DNA of 64,000 nt from Polaribacter sp. IC066 (GCF_007997085.1 NZ_VORR01000019.1:1-64000); one strand, 5' to 3'. Shown: positions 26,944 through 34,768, numbered from the stretch's first letter. Numbers and translations: made by a program. The notes: generated by a model from the letters alone, not told the origin.

Positions 26944-27417
26944 ATGAGTGACATATCTTATTATTCGGAAGCAGGATTAAAGAAATTGAAAGATGAATTG
27001 GTACAACTTGAGCAATATGAAAGACCAAGGGTAACCCAAGAAATTGCAGATGCAAGAGATAAAGGTGATTTAAGTGAAAATGCAGAATACCATGCAGCAA
27101 AAGAAGAACAGTCTCATTTAGAGTTTAAAATTGCAAAATTAAAAAATGTAATTTCTAATGCACGTATTTTAGATGAAAGTCAGTTAGACACCACAAAAAT
27201 ATTGATTCACTCTAAAGTGAAAATAAAAAATGCGGCAAACGGAATGGAGTTCGCTTATCTTTTAGTTGCCGATTCTGAAACAGATGTTAGAAACGGAAAA
27301 TTGTCTGTAAACTCGCCAATTGGTAAAGGTTTATTGGGTAAGAAATTAGGTGATGTAGCAGAAATTCAAGTGCCAAACGGAATTATGAAATTTGAAGTTA
27401 TAGAGATTTCTAGGTAA
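26944..27417 (+). CDS. greA: Transcription elongation factor GreA
   Basis: Factor that stimulates RNA cleavage by backtracked RNA polymerase. The 157-residue protein has the N-terminal coiled coil (LKKLKDELVQLEQYERP through HLEFKIAKLKNVI), with the acidic tip region DARDKGDLSENAEYHAAKEE. The C-terminal FKBP-like domain includes SPIGKGLLGKKLGDVAEIQV. Length and motifs are standard. It is followed 58 bases later by the HIT gene. Confidence 0.97.
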   Translation: MSDISYYSEAGLKKLKDELVQLEQYERPRVTQEIADARDKGDLSENAEYHAAKEEQSHLEFKIAKLKNVISNARILDESQLDTTKILIHSKVKIKNAANGMEFAYLLVADSETDVRNGKLSVNSPIGKGLLGKKLGDVAEIQVPNGIMKFEVIEISR

Positions 27418-27425
27418 AAAAAATA

Positions 27426-27470
27426 TTTGGCTTTTGGCAATTAGTCATTAGCAAATTGCCAAAAGCTAAA
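27426..27470 (+). promoter_or_regulatory. 17-bp hairpin directly upstream of the HIT start codon
   Basis: Arms 27426-27442 (TTTGGCTTTTGGCAATT) and 27454-27470 (AATTGCCAAAAGCTAAA) pair over 17 bp with one G-U. The right arm ends five bases before the ATG at 27476. It has no T-run on the plus strand, so it is more likely a translation or mRNA stability element than a terminator. On the minus strand it is followed by ATATTTTTTTTA. Confidence 0.5.
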
Positions 27471-27475
27471 AAAAT

Positions 27476-27865
27476 ATGAGTGTATTCACAAAAATAATTA
27501 CAGGAGAAATACCAAGTTACAAAGTTGCAGAAGATGACAATTTTATTGCGTTTTTAGACATCAACCCAAACGCAAAAGGACACACTTTGGTGGTTCCTAA
27601 AAAAGAAGAAAATAAGATTTTTGATTTGTCAATAGAGGAATATAGAAACTTAATGGATTTTTCTTATCGCGTTGCGAAAGCGTTAGAAAAAGCAGTTCCT
27701 TGTAAAAGAATCGGAATGAGTGTAATTGGTTTAGAAGTGCCTCATGTTCATGTGCATTTAGTGCCTACAAATAAGATGGTAGATATGCAGTTTACAGATA
27801 AAGTAAAAGTGTCTAGTGAAGAATTTGTTGCTTTGGCAAAAAGTATTTCTAGTGAATTTGAGTAG
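27476..27865 (+). CDS. HIT family nucleotide-binding protein
   Basis: A 129-residue histidine-triad hydrolase or transferase acting on nucleotide conjugates. The triad motif is HVHVH (His90, 92, 94) in VPHVHVHLVPT. The N-terminal part has the family signature AFLDINPNAKGHTLVVPK. Length is typical of HINT-type proteins. It probably shares a transcript with greA. Its end is 3 bases before the left copy of a 20-bp direct repeat that bounds a cassette-like insertion. Confidence 0.93.
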   Translation: MSVFTKIITGEIPSYKVAEDDNFIAFLDINPNAKGHTLVVPKKEENKIFDLSIEEYRNLMDFSYRVAKALEKAVPCKRIGMSVIGLEVPHVHVHLVPTNKMVDMQFTDKVKVSSEEFVALAKSISSEFE

Positions 27866-27868
27866 GTA

Positions 27869-27888
27869 GTTATAGTGCGTTTATTAAA
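27869..27888 (+). repeat. 20-bp direct repeat, left copy
   Basis: GTTATAGTGCGTTTATTAAA occurs here and again, identical, at 28953-28972. The two copies bound the 303-residue gene and its palindromic tail. The repeat begins with GTT, the trinucleotide at which integron recombination occurs. Confidence 0.85.
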
Positions 27889-27912
27889 AAAAAATGAAAA
27901 TCAAGAAAATAA

Positions 27913-28824
27913 ATGGCATTATTTAAAATTGAGAAATCTTTTGAATATATAAAGGAAAAACCTTTTCGACTTGAAAAAGAAATTCAAGATTTGACAGAAA
28001 GAAATTTAAAGACAATTCTCGGACTTGACTTTGTGAAATCTGAATTTGCCCTAAATAATTTTCGAATTGACACGCTTGCGTTTGACAAAGAAGCAAATGC
28101 TTTTGTAATAATTGAATATAAGAGAGATAAGAACTTTAGCGTAATTGACCAAGGTTATGCTTATTTATCATTAATGCTAAATAATAAAGCAGACTTTATT
28201 TTGGAATTTAATGAAAATCTTGACAAAACACTCAAACGGAATGACGTGGATTGGTCACAATCAAGAGTTTTATTTGTTTCACCAGCTTTTACTAATTATC
28301 AACGTGAGGCAATAAATTTTAAAGACTTACCTATTGAACTTTGGGAAGTCAAAAGATTTGAAAACAATACTGTTTCTTACGAACAAAGACAAAAACCAGG
28401 AGCTCAAGAAAGTATAAAAACTATTTCAAAAACCGACCATACAATAGACAGTGTTGCGAAAGAAATTAAAGTCTATTCGGAACAGGAACATTTGGAAAAC
28501 GCAAGCGAAGAAATAAAGGAATTGTATGAGAAAATGAAAAATGCAATTCTGAATTTTGACAACATAGAAGTTAAACCAAAAAAGAAATATATTGCTTTTG
28601 TTTCAGGGAGAAATGTAGTTGATATTCATCCGCAAAGAAAAGCTTTGAAAATTTGGATTAATATGACAATTGGAGAACTTGACGACCCGAAAGGAATTAC
28701 AAGAGATGTTTCTTCAACTGGACATTGGGGAAATGGAGATTATGAATTACAAATAAAATCGGACGAACATTTAGAATATATTTTGAGTTTGATTAAACAG
28801 TCAATTAAGAAAAATAAAAAATAA
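27913..28824 (+). CDS. PD-(D/E)XK nuclease-like protein with DUF5655 C-terminus
   Basis: A 303-residue protein with an N-terminal nuclease-like core: Asp53 in FRIDTLAF, Glu68-x-Lys70 in IIEYK, and a QxxxY motif (Gln80-GYA-Tyr84), the pattern of RecB-type PD-(D/E)XK enzymes. The C-terminal part (about 215-300) has the DUF5655 pattern (NVVDIHPQRKALKIWINM, GHWGNGDYELQI). Relatives (COG3586) have no settled function. Asp is encoded mainly by GAC, whereas neighbours use GAT, and Leu often by CTT or TTG rather than TTA, pointing to foreign origin. It is bounded by 20-bp direct repeats, which supports acquisition as a unit. Confidence 0.8.
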   Translation: MALFKIEKSFEYIKEKPFRLEKEIQDLTERNLKTILGLDFVKSEFALNNFRIDTLAFDKEANAFVIIEYKRDKNFSVIDQGYAYLSLMLNNKADFILEFNENLDKTLKRNDVDWSQSRVLFVSPAFTNYQREAINFKDLPIELWEVKRFENNTVSYEQRQKPGAQESIKTISKTDHTIDSVAKEIKVYSEQEHLENASEEIKELYEKMKNAILNFDNIEVKPKKKYIAFVSGRNVVDIHPQRKALKIWINMTIGELDDPKGITRDVSSTGHWGNGDYELQIKSDEHLEYILSLIKQSIKKNKK

Positions 28825-28830
28825 CGAAAT

Positions 28831-28960
28831 GCTAACATCGTACAAAATTAATTGCTTTGGTTTTGGCTTATTTAGGAAAGTCCTAGCTGACTTTCTATGA
28901 TTTATTTATTAAACTTAGTGCTTAACCACAGCAACTAGTCTTGTACAACAACGTTATAGT
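28831..28960 (+). repeat. attC-like palindromic recombination-site candidate
   Basis: The outer arms GCTAACATCGTACAAAATTA (28831 on, through TTGCTTTGG) and CCACAGCAACTAGTCTTGTA (28926 on, through ACAACGTTATAG) are imperfectly complementary with unpaired bases, like attC sites of integron cassettes. An inner 7-bp hairpin (GAAAGTC / GACTTTC) lies in the loop. The simple sites read CTAAC on the left and GTTATAG on the right, close to but not matching the RYYYAAC/GTTRRRY consensus. It starts just seven bases after the stop codon, as attC does in a cassette. Confidence 0.6.
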
Positions 28961-28972
28961 GCGTTTATTAAA
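28953..28972 (+). repeat. 20-bp direct repeat, right copy
   Basis: Identical to 27869-27888. It overlaps the 3' end of the attC-like palindrome, so the recombination junction would fall within it. Confidence 0.85.
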
Positions 28973-29219
28973 CTAACAGCTTCTAGTGTGTCTTTCAGCA
29001 AGGAACTCAAGCAAAAACTAAAAGTATATCGTGATATTTTTTTAGAATGATAAAAGGTGCTGTTTGCATAAAACTTTAAACTATTTTTTACAAACAAGCT
29101 CGATTTAGTTTGTTATATTGCAAGCATCTCACGAAACATATATTGTTAAAAAACATAACGTAGAATTCTTTCAGAGTGACAAAACCTTCTGTTATACTTT
29201 AGCCAAATCGTATCGTGTA
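28973..29219. other. Intergenic region, no gene seen
   Basis: The remainder of a 395-base gap (28825-29219) between the cassette gene and the histidine kinase. I see no coding frame, tRNA or clear terminator. It begins CTAACAG directly after the 20-bp repeat, which could be residue of a further cassette. Confidence 0.5.
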
Positions 29220-30374
29220 TTAGATTCTGTCTAATAAAATTTCAAAAGTGGTTCCTTTGCCAATTTCAGATTTTTTCACAACTATTTTTCCGTTATGATA
29301 GTCTGCAATAATACGTTTTGAGAGCGATAAACCCAATCCCCATCCACGTTTTTTGGTCGTAAAACCAGGTCTAAATATTTGTTTAAATAATTTTTTAGGC
29401 ATTCCTTTCCCTGTATCAGAAATTGTGATTTCTACATTTGATGGATTGCTTTGAATGTGCAACGCTAACTCTCCTTTTCCTAACATGGCATCAATTGCAT
29501 TTTTGATGAGGTTTTCTATTACCCATCCAAATAATTCTGTATTGAGAGCTGTATAAATTTCGGAATCAGAAGCAGAAAAAGAAAACGAAATCTGTTTAGA
29601 ACTTCTAGATTCTAAATAATCAAAAGCTTGTTTTGTAAGCACCACTATATTCTCTTTTTTAAGAGCTGGTTTAGAGCCGATTTTAGAAAAACGATTGGCA
29701 ATAACATTCAGTCTCGTCACATCTTTTTCTATTTCTTTGATATAGCTTTCATCTACTTTTTCCATTTTTAAAATTTCGATCCAACCTAATAAAGAAGATA
29801 AGGGAGTCCCAATTTGATGCGCTGTTTCTTTTGCCATTCCTGTCCATAATTTATTAGTTTCTGCAGCTTTGGTAGAGTTGTAAAATAAATATACAACAGA
29901 TAAAAACAGGACTAAAATTAAGACTAGGGCTAGCGGATAATAGGTGAGTTTGTTTAATAAATCTGAATCTTTATAATAAATATATTGTTTGTTTTTACCC
30001 TTATAACTCACCTCTATAGGTGCGTTTCCAGACTTCATTTCTAGTAATTGCTGCTTTAAATATGTAGGGTTTAAAGCTTTAATAGAATCTAAATTTTGAT
30101 AATTTAAAATGTCACCTTTTTCATCAACCAAAATCATAGGGATACTGTTGTTATTCTCAATAATCATCAATGATAAATCTACGTTGGCATCTAGGTTTTC
30201 ATCACTTCCTATTTCTTTTTGGGCAGTTGCTAATATTTGCATTTTTACACGTTCTTCTTGCTTAAATTTCTGAAAGAAAGTATAGGTGTTCCAAAGAATT
30301 GAGGTTACAATTACAAAAGATATAAAAATGGTAATTCGCTTAAAAAGAAGCAATTTCGAAAAATTTTTCATCAA
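29220..30374 (-). CDS. Sensor histidine kinase
   Basis: A 384-residue membrane sensor kinase: helix 1 at about 13-33, an extracytoplasmic sensing segment of about 110 residues (34-143), and helix 2 at about 145-165. The dimerisation/phosphoacceptor domain has His186 in ETAHQIGTPLSSLLGWIEIL. The ATPase has an N box (ENLIKNAIDAM), a G1 box (DTGKGMPKKL), an F box (FRPGFTTKKRG) and a G2 box (GWGLGLSLSKR). No response regulator gene is adjacent, so it is an orphan and its signal is unknown. The start may be either of two adjacent ATG codons. Confidence 0.93.
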   Translation of the reverse strand: MMKNFSKLLLFKRITIFISFVIVTSILWNTYTFFQKFKQEERVKMQILATAQKEIGSDENLDANVDLSLMIIENNNSIPMILVDEKGDILNYQNLDSIKALNPTYLKQQLLEMKSGNAPIEVSYKGKNKQYIYYKDSDLLNKLTYYPLALVLILVLFLSVVYLFYNSTKAAETNKLWTGMAKETAHQIGTPLSSLLGWIEILKMEKVDESYIKEIEKDVTRLNVIANRFSKIGSKPALKKENIVVLTKQAFDYLESRSSKQISFSFSASDSEIYTALNTELFGWVIENLIKNAIDAMLGKGELALHIQSNPSNVEITISDTGKGMPKKLFKQIFRPGFTTKKRGWGLGLSLSKRIIADYHNGKIVVKKSEIGKGTTFEILLDRI

Positions 30375-30496
30375 AACAAATATAAGGTTTCCTGTATATA
30401 ACTCATTTCAAGATTAGATAGTATCTTTACAATAATAAAATTATTTGTCATTTTTAGTGAACTTATAAAGTGACATTCACTTAAATTTTTTTGAAT

Positions 30497-31357
30497 ATGC
30501 TATCTATAGATCCAAAAGAAATATCAACAGGTAAATTACACGGTTATTTATTAGGGGCTGTTGCGCCAAGGCCCATTGCTTTTGCAAGTACTATGGATGC
30601 AGACGGAAATCCTAATTTATCTCCATTCAGTTTCTTTAATGTATTTGGCTCGAATCCGCCAACTATGATTTTTTCTCCTGCCAGAAGAGTGCGAGATAAT
30701 ACCACAAAACACACCTTAGAGAATGCTTTAGCTACGAAAGAAGTAGTGATTAATGTGGTAAATTATGCTATTGTGCAGCAAATGTCTTTGAGTTCTACAG
30801 AATACCCAGAAGGTGTTAATGAGTTTGAAAAGGCCGGGTTTACGATGCTAAAATCAGACAAAATAAAACCTTTTAGAGTTGCAGAATCTCCGGTACAATT
30901 TGAGTGTATTGTAAAAGATGTAATTTTTACTGGTGATGAAGGAGGTGCTGGAAATTTAATTGTTTGTGAAGTTGTAAAAATTCATATTGCTGATGACGTT
31001 TTAGATGAGAACGGAGGCATAGATCAACATAAAATTGATTTGGTAGCAAGAGCAGGAGGAAGTTACTATTCTAGAGCTAGAGAGGGCTTTTTTGAAATTC
31101 CGAAACCAATTTCTACGCTAGGAATCGGAGTAGATGCGATAGCTTCTGAAATTAGAAATAGTACTATTTTAACAGGTAATAATTTGGGGATGCTAGGCAA
31201 CGTAGACCAATTACCAATGGAGGCAACTGTTGATAACTTTGGGAAAGAACATCCGCAATTTATTGGGTTAGAAACTACAAAAAAACATACATTTGCTCAA
31301 GAGTATTTAAAAAAGAATGATGTAGAAAGTGCTTGGAAAGTACTTTTATTAAAATAA
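30497..31357 (+). CDS. Flavin reductase-like FMN-binding split-barrel protein
   Basis: A 286-residue protein of the flavin reductase-like family, which binds FMN and uses NAD(P)H. Seen: the barrel start (LLGAVAPRPIAFASTMDADG, NLSPFSFFNVFGSNPPTM) and the conserved ARAGGSYYSRA stretch. I chose the ATG at 30497 (MLSIDPKEIS); a TTG six bases earlier is less likely. Partner oxygenases are not nearby, so the electron acceptor is unknown. DUF3127 starts five bases after its stop codon, so the two are co-transcribed. Confidence 0.9.
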   Translation: MLSIDPKEISTGKLHGYLLGAVAPRPIAFASTMDADGNPNLSPFSFFNVFGSNPPTMIFSPARRVRDNTTKHTLENALATKEVVINVVNYAIVQQMSLSSTEYPEGVNEFEKAGFTMLKSDKIKPFRVAESPVQFECIVKDVIFTGDEGGAGNLIVCEVVKIHIADDVLDENGGIDQHKIDLVARAGGSYYSRAREGFFEIPKPISTLGIGVDAIASEIRNSTILTGNNLGMLGNVDQLPMEATVDNFGKEHPQFIGLETTKKHTFAQEYLKKNDVESAWKVLLLK

Positions 31358-31362
31358 ATATT

Positions 31363-31731
31363 ATGGAAGTTATTGGTAAAGTAAAATTGATTGGAGAAGT
31401 ACAAACGTTTGGTGCTAACGGATTTCAAAAGAGAGAGTTAGTTGTTACTACAGACGAGCAGTATCCGCAAATGATTATGATTGAATTTGTACAAGATAAA
31501 ACAGATTTATTGAATAGTTATAAAGTGGGGCAAGAGGTTAAAGTTTCGATCAATTTAAGAGGTAGAGAATGGATTAACCCACAAGGAGAAGCTAAATATT
31601 TTAATGCAATTCAAGGTTGGAGAATAGAGAGTTTAGCTCAAGCGCCACAAGGAAAAGACTTACCACCAGTAGATCAGTTTGAGCCAGCATCTAATGTTTC
31701 TGATGAAGAGCCAGATGATTTACCATTTTAA
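31363..31731 (+). CDS. DUF3127 protein with SSB-like acidic tail
   Basis: The ATG at 31363 (MEVIGKVKLIGE) lies five bases after the flavin reductase stop and gives 122 residues. The body has an OB-fold look (VIGKVKLIGEVQTFG, QKRELVVTTDEQYPQ, VKVSINLRGREW, YFNAIQGWRIE), as described for DUF3127. The C-terminus is disordered, Pro/Gln-containing and ends in DEEPDDLPF, very like the DDDIPF tail of single-stranded DNA-binding proteins. This suggests interaction with the same partners as SSB, but DNA binding is inference. Confidence 0.85.
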   Translation: MEVIGKVKLIGEVQTFGANGFQKRELVVTTDEQYPQMIMIEFVQDKTDLLNSYKVGQEVKVSINLRGREWINPQGEAKYFNAIQGWRIESLAQAPQGKDLPPVDQFEPASNVSDEEPDDLPF

Positions 31732-31772
31732 AAAAAAATGAGACAAGACTTTTTAAAGTCAAGAATCATAAT

Positions 31773-31814
31773 AAAAAAAAGAGTGCAATTTTTTAAAATT
31801 TCACTCTTTTTTTT
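31773..31814 (+). terminator. Intrinsic terminator after DUF3127
   Basis: AAAAAAAAGAGTG and CACTCTTTTTTTT flank an inner AATTTT/AAAATT stem with one mismatch and a small loop. The run of eight T after the GC part suits plus-strand termination. Confidence 0.85.
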
Positions 31815-31872
31815 ATGACTTATTTTTCTATTAGGAATCATTCACGAGCCATAAATCTTACCTACTAAAACA

Positions 31873-32095
31873 GTAGTGTCTGATTAAAAATGTTTTTAGC
31901 CTGATAAACCCTTTTAAAATTAGTGATGCCAAGATTTTTTTAGATGATACCTTGCTTTTTGAGAATAATTTCAGGAAGGCAAAGTAAATAATTATATTTC
32001 AAATTATGTATGTTTGTCAGATAGTTAGGGTCAAGTCTTGTTACCTTGCCTACTAGCGTGGCTCTAAAGCGAAATAATCTTGAGTCTTTTACTAG
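31873..32095 (-). repeat. Interspersed repeat, copy 2 (inverted relative to copy 1)
   Basis: The reverse complement of this stretch aligns with 16013-16215. Shared landmarks are ACTATCTGACAAACA, AATTTGAAATATAATTAT, GCAAGGTATCAT and TTTATCA. It carries an extra block of about 25 bases near 32045-32070. It lies in a 451-base gene-free gap (31732-32182), which otherwise holds only the DUF3127 terminator and AT-rich sequence. Confidence 0.7.
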
Positions 32096-32182
32096 ACAAA
32101 AATAATACTAAAAAGTCTTTTTTATTTTGTCTTGGTTCTTGCATTTAAAAGCGAAGCAATTTAATAGAAGAAAAAAGAAATA

Positions 32183-32425
32183 TTATTTTTCTTTTTTCTT
32201 CGGCATTGGTCCTCGCATATGAATTACCAAGCCATTCAAGAAATTACGTAAAAACTGGTCGCCACATTCTATATATTTCGGATGTTCTTCTGCTCTAAAA
32301 ATAGCGCCTAATTCGCCTTTAGTTACTTCAAAATCAACCAAAGCACAGATTTCAATAATATCGGTATCACGAAACTTGTGTGCAACGCGTAATTTTTTAA
32401 AAATGTCATTATTCGTTAATCCCAT
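32183..32425 (-). CDS. Short DUF1456-type protein (single repeat)
   Basis: An 80-residue protein resembling one repeat of the DUF1456/YehS family (MGLTNNDIFKKLRVAHKFRD, DIIEICALVDFEVTKGEL, FLRNFLNGLV). Members are usually about 150 residues with two such repeats, so this is half-size. A short form is common in flavobacteria. Function unknown. It follows the VTT membrane protein gene by 30 bases and is likely in the same unit. Confidence 0.75.
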   Translation of the reverse strand: MGLTNNDIFKKLRVAHKFRDTDIIEICALVDFEVTKGELGAIFRAEEHPKYIECGDQFLRNFLNGLVIHMRGPMPKKKEK

Positions 32426-32455
32426 AAAGCAAAGGTACTTATTTTTAATATTGAT

Positions 32456-33085
32456 TTAATCTACAACCTGAAAAATTGCCCAAGCATAGAGTGCGAAACG
32501 TAAAAATCGGAATAGACCAAAGATAACAACGTTTCTAAAAGGGTATTTTATCATTCCTGCGGCAAAACATGCTATAGAAAAGGGTAGTGGTAATAAAGCA
32601 CCTACTAGGATTAGAAAACCGCCCCACTTTCTGGTGTTTTTAAGGTTTTCTGCCATTTTTACTTGCAGATAATTTTTTATAGAGGCTATTCTTAAAGTCA
32701 TTTTACCTAAAAAGTAAGAAACTAAACCACCTGTATATGAAAGTGTGGCCAGAATAGATAAATTTATAACAGGATGAGCCGTTTTTTTAGACCAAGCAAT
32801 AAATATTTCTGGAGGAACTAATCCTAACAAGGTTTCAGAAATAAAGAAAGTAATTAAAACGCCTGTTTTAGAAAAAGTTTCTGTGACAGTTTCTAGACCT
32901 TTATTAATATCATATACATATCTATTAAAAAAATATAAGGCCACAACGACAAGAACAATGGGTAAAAAAGCTTTTTTCACACTTTCCCAAACAAATAGAT
33001 AGAAGCCTGTTCTACCATAGTAATTATGGAGCCTTTTCCCTATAAATGCAGTTCTTTTTTTTCTTTTTTTACGCTTTTTTTCCAA
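32456..33085 (-). CDS. VTT/DedA-like (YqaA-type) membrane protein
   Basis: A 209-residue inner-membrane protein with a very basic N-terminus (MEKKRKKRKKR). Helices lie at about 37-56, 72-92, 105-128, 150-172 and 180-207. Family marks are the GGLVSYFLGK stretch and the re-entrant ETLLGLVPPEIF segment with its acidic residue. VTT/DedA proteins act in lipid scrambling or small-ion transport; the substrate here is not readable. Homologues are sometimes misnamed short-chain dehydrogenase; no Rossmann motif is present. Confidence 0.78.
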   Translation of the reverse strand: MEKKRKKRKKRTAFIGKRLHNYYGRTGFYLFVWESVKKAFLPIVLVVVALYFFNRYVYDINKGLETVTETFSKTGVLITFFISETLLGLVPPEIFIAWSKKTAHPVINLSILATLSYTGGLVSYFLGKMTLRIASIKNYLQVKMAENLKNTRKWGGFLILVGALLPLPFSIACFAAGMIKYPFRNVVIFGLFRFLRFALYAWAIFQVVD

Positions 33086-33210
33086 GAAATTAATTGTTTT
33101 AATAGTAATGCAAAAATAAGAACAAATTATAGATAAATTGGTTTTGTAGTTTAGATTAACTTTTTTTTTAAGAATTCACTAAATTCGCCAAAAAAAAAAG
33201 AGTTTATAGT

Positions 33211-33837
33211 ATGATTTGGTTAACAGAAAAAATAGAATTTCCAGCGTATAGATATACAACTAAAGAGGGTATTCTTGCTTTAGGCGGGGATTTATCTGTA
33301 GAGAGATTAATACTTGCCTATAAAAACGGAATTTTCCCTTGGTTTTCAGCTGGTGATCCAATTGTTTGGTATTGCCCGTATAAAAGGATGGTCTTATTTC
33401 CTGAAGCGCTAAAAGTGTCAAAATCAATGCGGAAAATTATCAATAAAAAAGAGTTTACCGTTACAGAAAATACAGTTTTTGAACAAGTCATTTACAATTG
33501 TAAAAATATTGATAGAAATGATGGTTTCGGAACATGGATCACAGATGATATGGAACAAGCTTATATCAACTTGCATAAAAAAGGAATTGCAAAATCTATT
33601 GAAGTTTGGTGCAACAACGAATTGGTTGGGGGGTTATACGGATTAGAAATTAACACTATTTTCTGCGGAGAAAGTATGTTTAGTAAAGTTTCTAATGCTT
33701 CTAAACTAGCTTTTATTCATTTGATAAAAAGTAAGAATTACAAATTGATAGATTGCCAGGTTTATAATGATCATTTAGCAAGTTTGGGCGCTAAAGAAAT
33801 TGATAGAGATTTGTTTTTGGAGATTTTAAAGGGTTGA
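33211..33837 (+). CDS. aat: Leucyl/phenylalanyl-tRNA-protein transferase
   Basis: Adds Leu or Phe from aminoacyl-tRNA to proteins with basic N-termini, making them N-degrons for ClpAP. The 208-residue protein has the family motifs ALGGDLSVERLILAYKNGIF, PWFSAGDPIVWYCP, GGLYGLEINTIFCGESMFS, and DCQVYNDHLASLGA. Length is standard. The gene stands alone between divergent and convergent neighbours. Confidence 0.96.
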   Translation: MIWLTEKIEFPAYRYTTKEGILALGGDLSVERLILAYKNGIFPWFSAGDPIVWYCPYKRMVLFPEALKVSKSMRKIINKKEFTVTENTVFEQVIYNCKNIDRNDGFGTWITDDMEQAYINLHKKGIAKSIEVWCNNELVGGLYGLEINTIFCGESMFSKVSNASKLAFIHLIKSKNYKLIDCQVYNDHLASLGAKEIDRDLFLEILKG

Positions 33838-34021
33838 TTTTTTGGAATTTTTTAAGTTGTTGTCCTTGAATAGTTACTTGTTGTAAGCACCAAAGTTAAT
33901 GGATAAACACAAATAGAAAGTTTGCGAATATTCTGTTTAAAGACCAGCATTAGTCATAAATTATAGCCTGTTTTGTTCTTTTAAGTGATGCCTGTTTATT
34001 AATACGCTATTCTGTTTTATG
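33838..34021 (-). other. Intergenic stretch with possible degenerate attC-like sequence
   Basis: Read on the minus strand, downstream of the DUF6090 gene, this holds GTGTTTATCCATTAACTTTG followed by GTGCTTACAACAAGTAAC. That order resembles the 3' arm of the palindrome at 28926-28960 (GTGCTTAACCACAGCAAC, then TTGTACAACAACGTTATAG). A weak 5' arm (TGACTAATGCTGGTC) precedes it. The match is partial and could be chance. Confidence 0.3.
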
Positions 34022-34768
34022 TTACAGTGATTTACCAGTCAAATCAATAATAGTATGTTGTAGCGTTTCTAAACCAGTAAGTTGTGAAATAGTTAATTCA
34101 ATTAAAAAAAGGTTGTTATCTAATAGGTTTTCTAACTGAATGCTTTGAAAAATACTGTAATAATCTGTGCTTATCTTACTTTTCCCCGACCAAGCTGTTT
34201 GATTATAAATATCCATTTGTCTAAACGATACAGTGTTTAATAAAAAGGGAGTGTATTGATTATTTTGCCAATTAGTCTGCACTTCTTTGTAAGACTTCAT
34301 TTGTTCAAGAGATGCAATCCAAGTTTGTAAAGTGTTTTTAAGTTCTTCACTTTCTATCAGTTTCATTGAACCGGTTTGCAATATATTATCTAAAGAACTG
34401 CGAGTGGGGAAATAAAATTCTGCTTTAAGAGAAGAATTAAATAGACTGTCTAGATTTTGTTGAGCCAATTCTTTTTTGGTAGCACCAATTAGATTAATTA
34501 AGGATAAACAAGCTTCTAGGGCATATTGATTATGTTCTTTAGATGTTTTTAGAATATTCTGATTTTTAATGAATTCATTATGTAGATTTTCTTTCGCAAC
34601 ATCTGCGTCCAATTTATTCAACCTTTCATTATTCCAGTTATTTATCTGCAGAGCAATCAAAATTCCAATAACTACAAGGATAATTTCTCCAATAGCATAT
34701 TTAAAGTACTTCCCAGTTTTGCTTTTCTGCATAAGGTCGTATCGAATTTTTCTAAAGAATTTAATCAT
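34022..34768 (-). CDS. DUF6090 family membrane-anchored protein
   Basis: A 248-residue protein beginning with the characteristic DUF6090 start: basic segment (MIKFFRKIRYDLM, KTGKYFKYAIGE) and one membrane helix (IILVVIGILIALQINNW). A soluble helical domain follows, rich in Asn, Gln and Leu (LNDLDADV-type coiled stretch from about residue 50). Families of such proteins are frequent in flavobacteria and have no known role. The flanks (CACAACGTTAGAC at 34783-34795, and the downstream stretch) hint at accessory origin. Confidence 0.82.
   Translation of the reverse strand: MIKFFRKIRYDLMQKSKTGKYFKYAIGEIILVVIGILIALQINNWNNERLNKLDADVAKENLHNEFIKNQNILKTSKEHNQYALEACLSLINLIGATKKELAQQNLDSLFNSSLKAEFYFPTRSSLDNILQTGSMKLIESEELKNTLQTWIASLEQMKSYKEVQTNWQNNQYTPFLLNTVSFRQMDIYNQTAWSGKSKISTDYYSIFQSIQLENLLDNNLFLIELTISQLTGLETLQHTIIDLTGKSL

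Noticed and set aside
31873..32095. Coding remnant of a transposase in the repeated element
   Set aside because: A short open frame (DPNYLTN and on) is visible in both copies, but it is only about 30-40 codons, has no transposase motif, and is broken differently in each copy.
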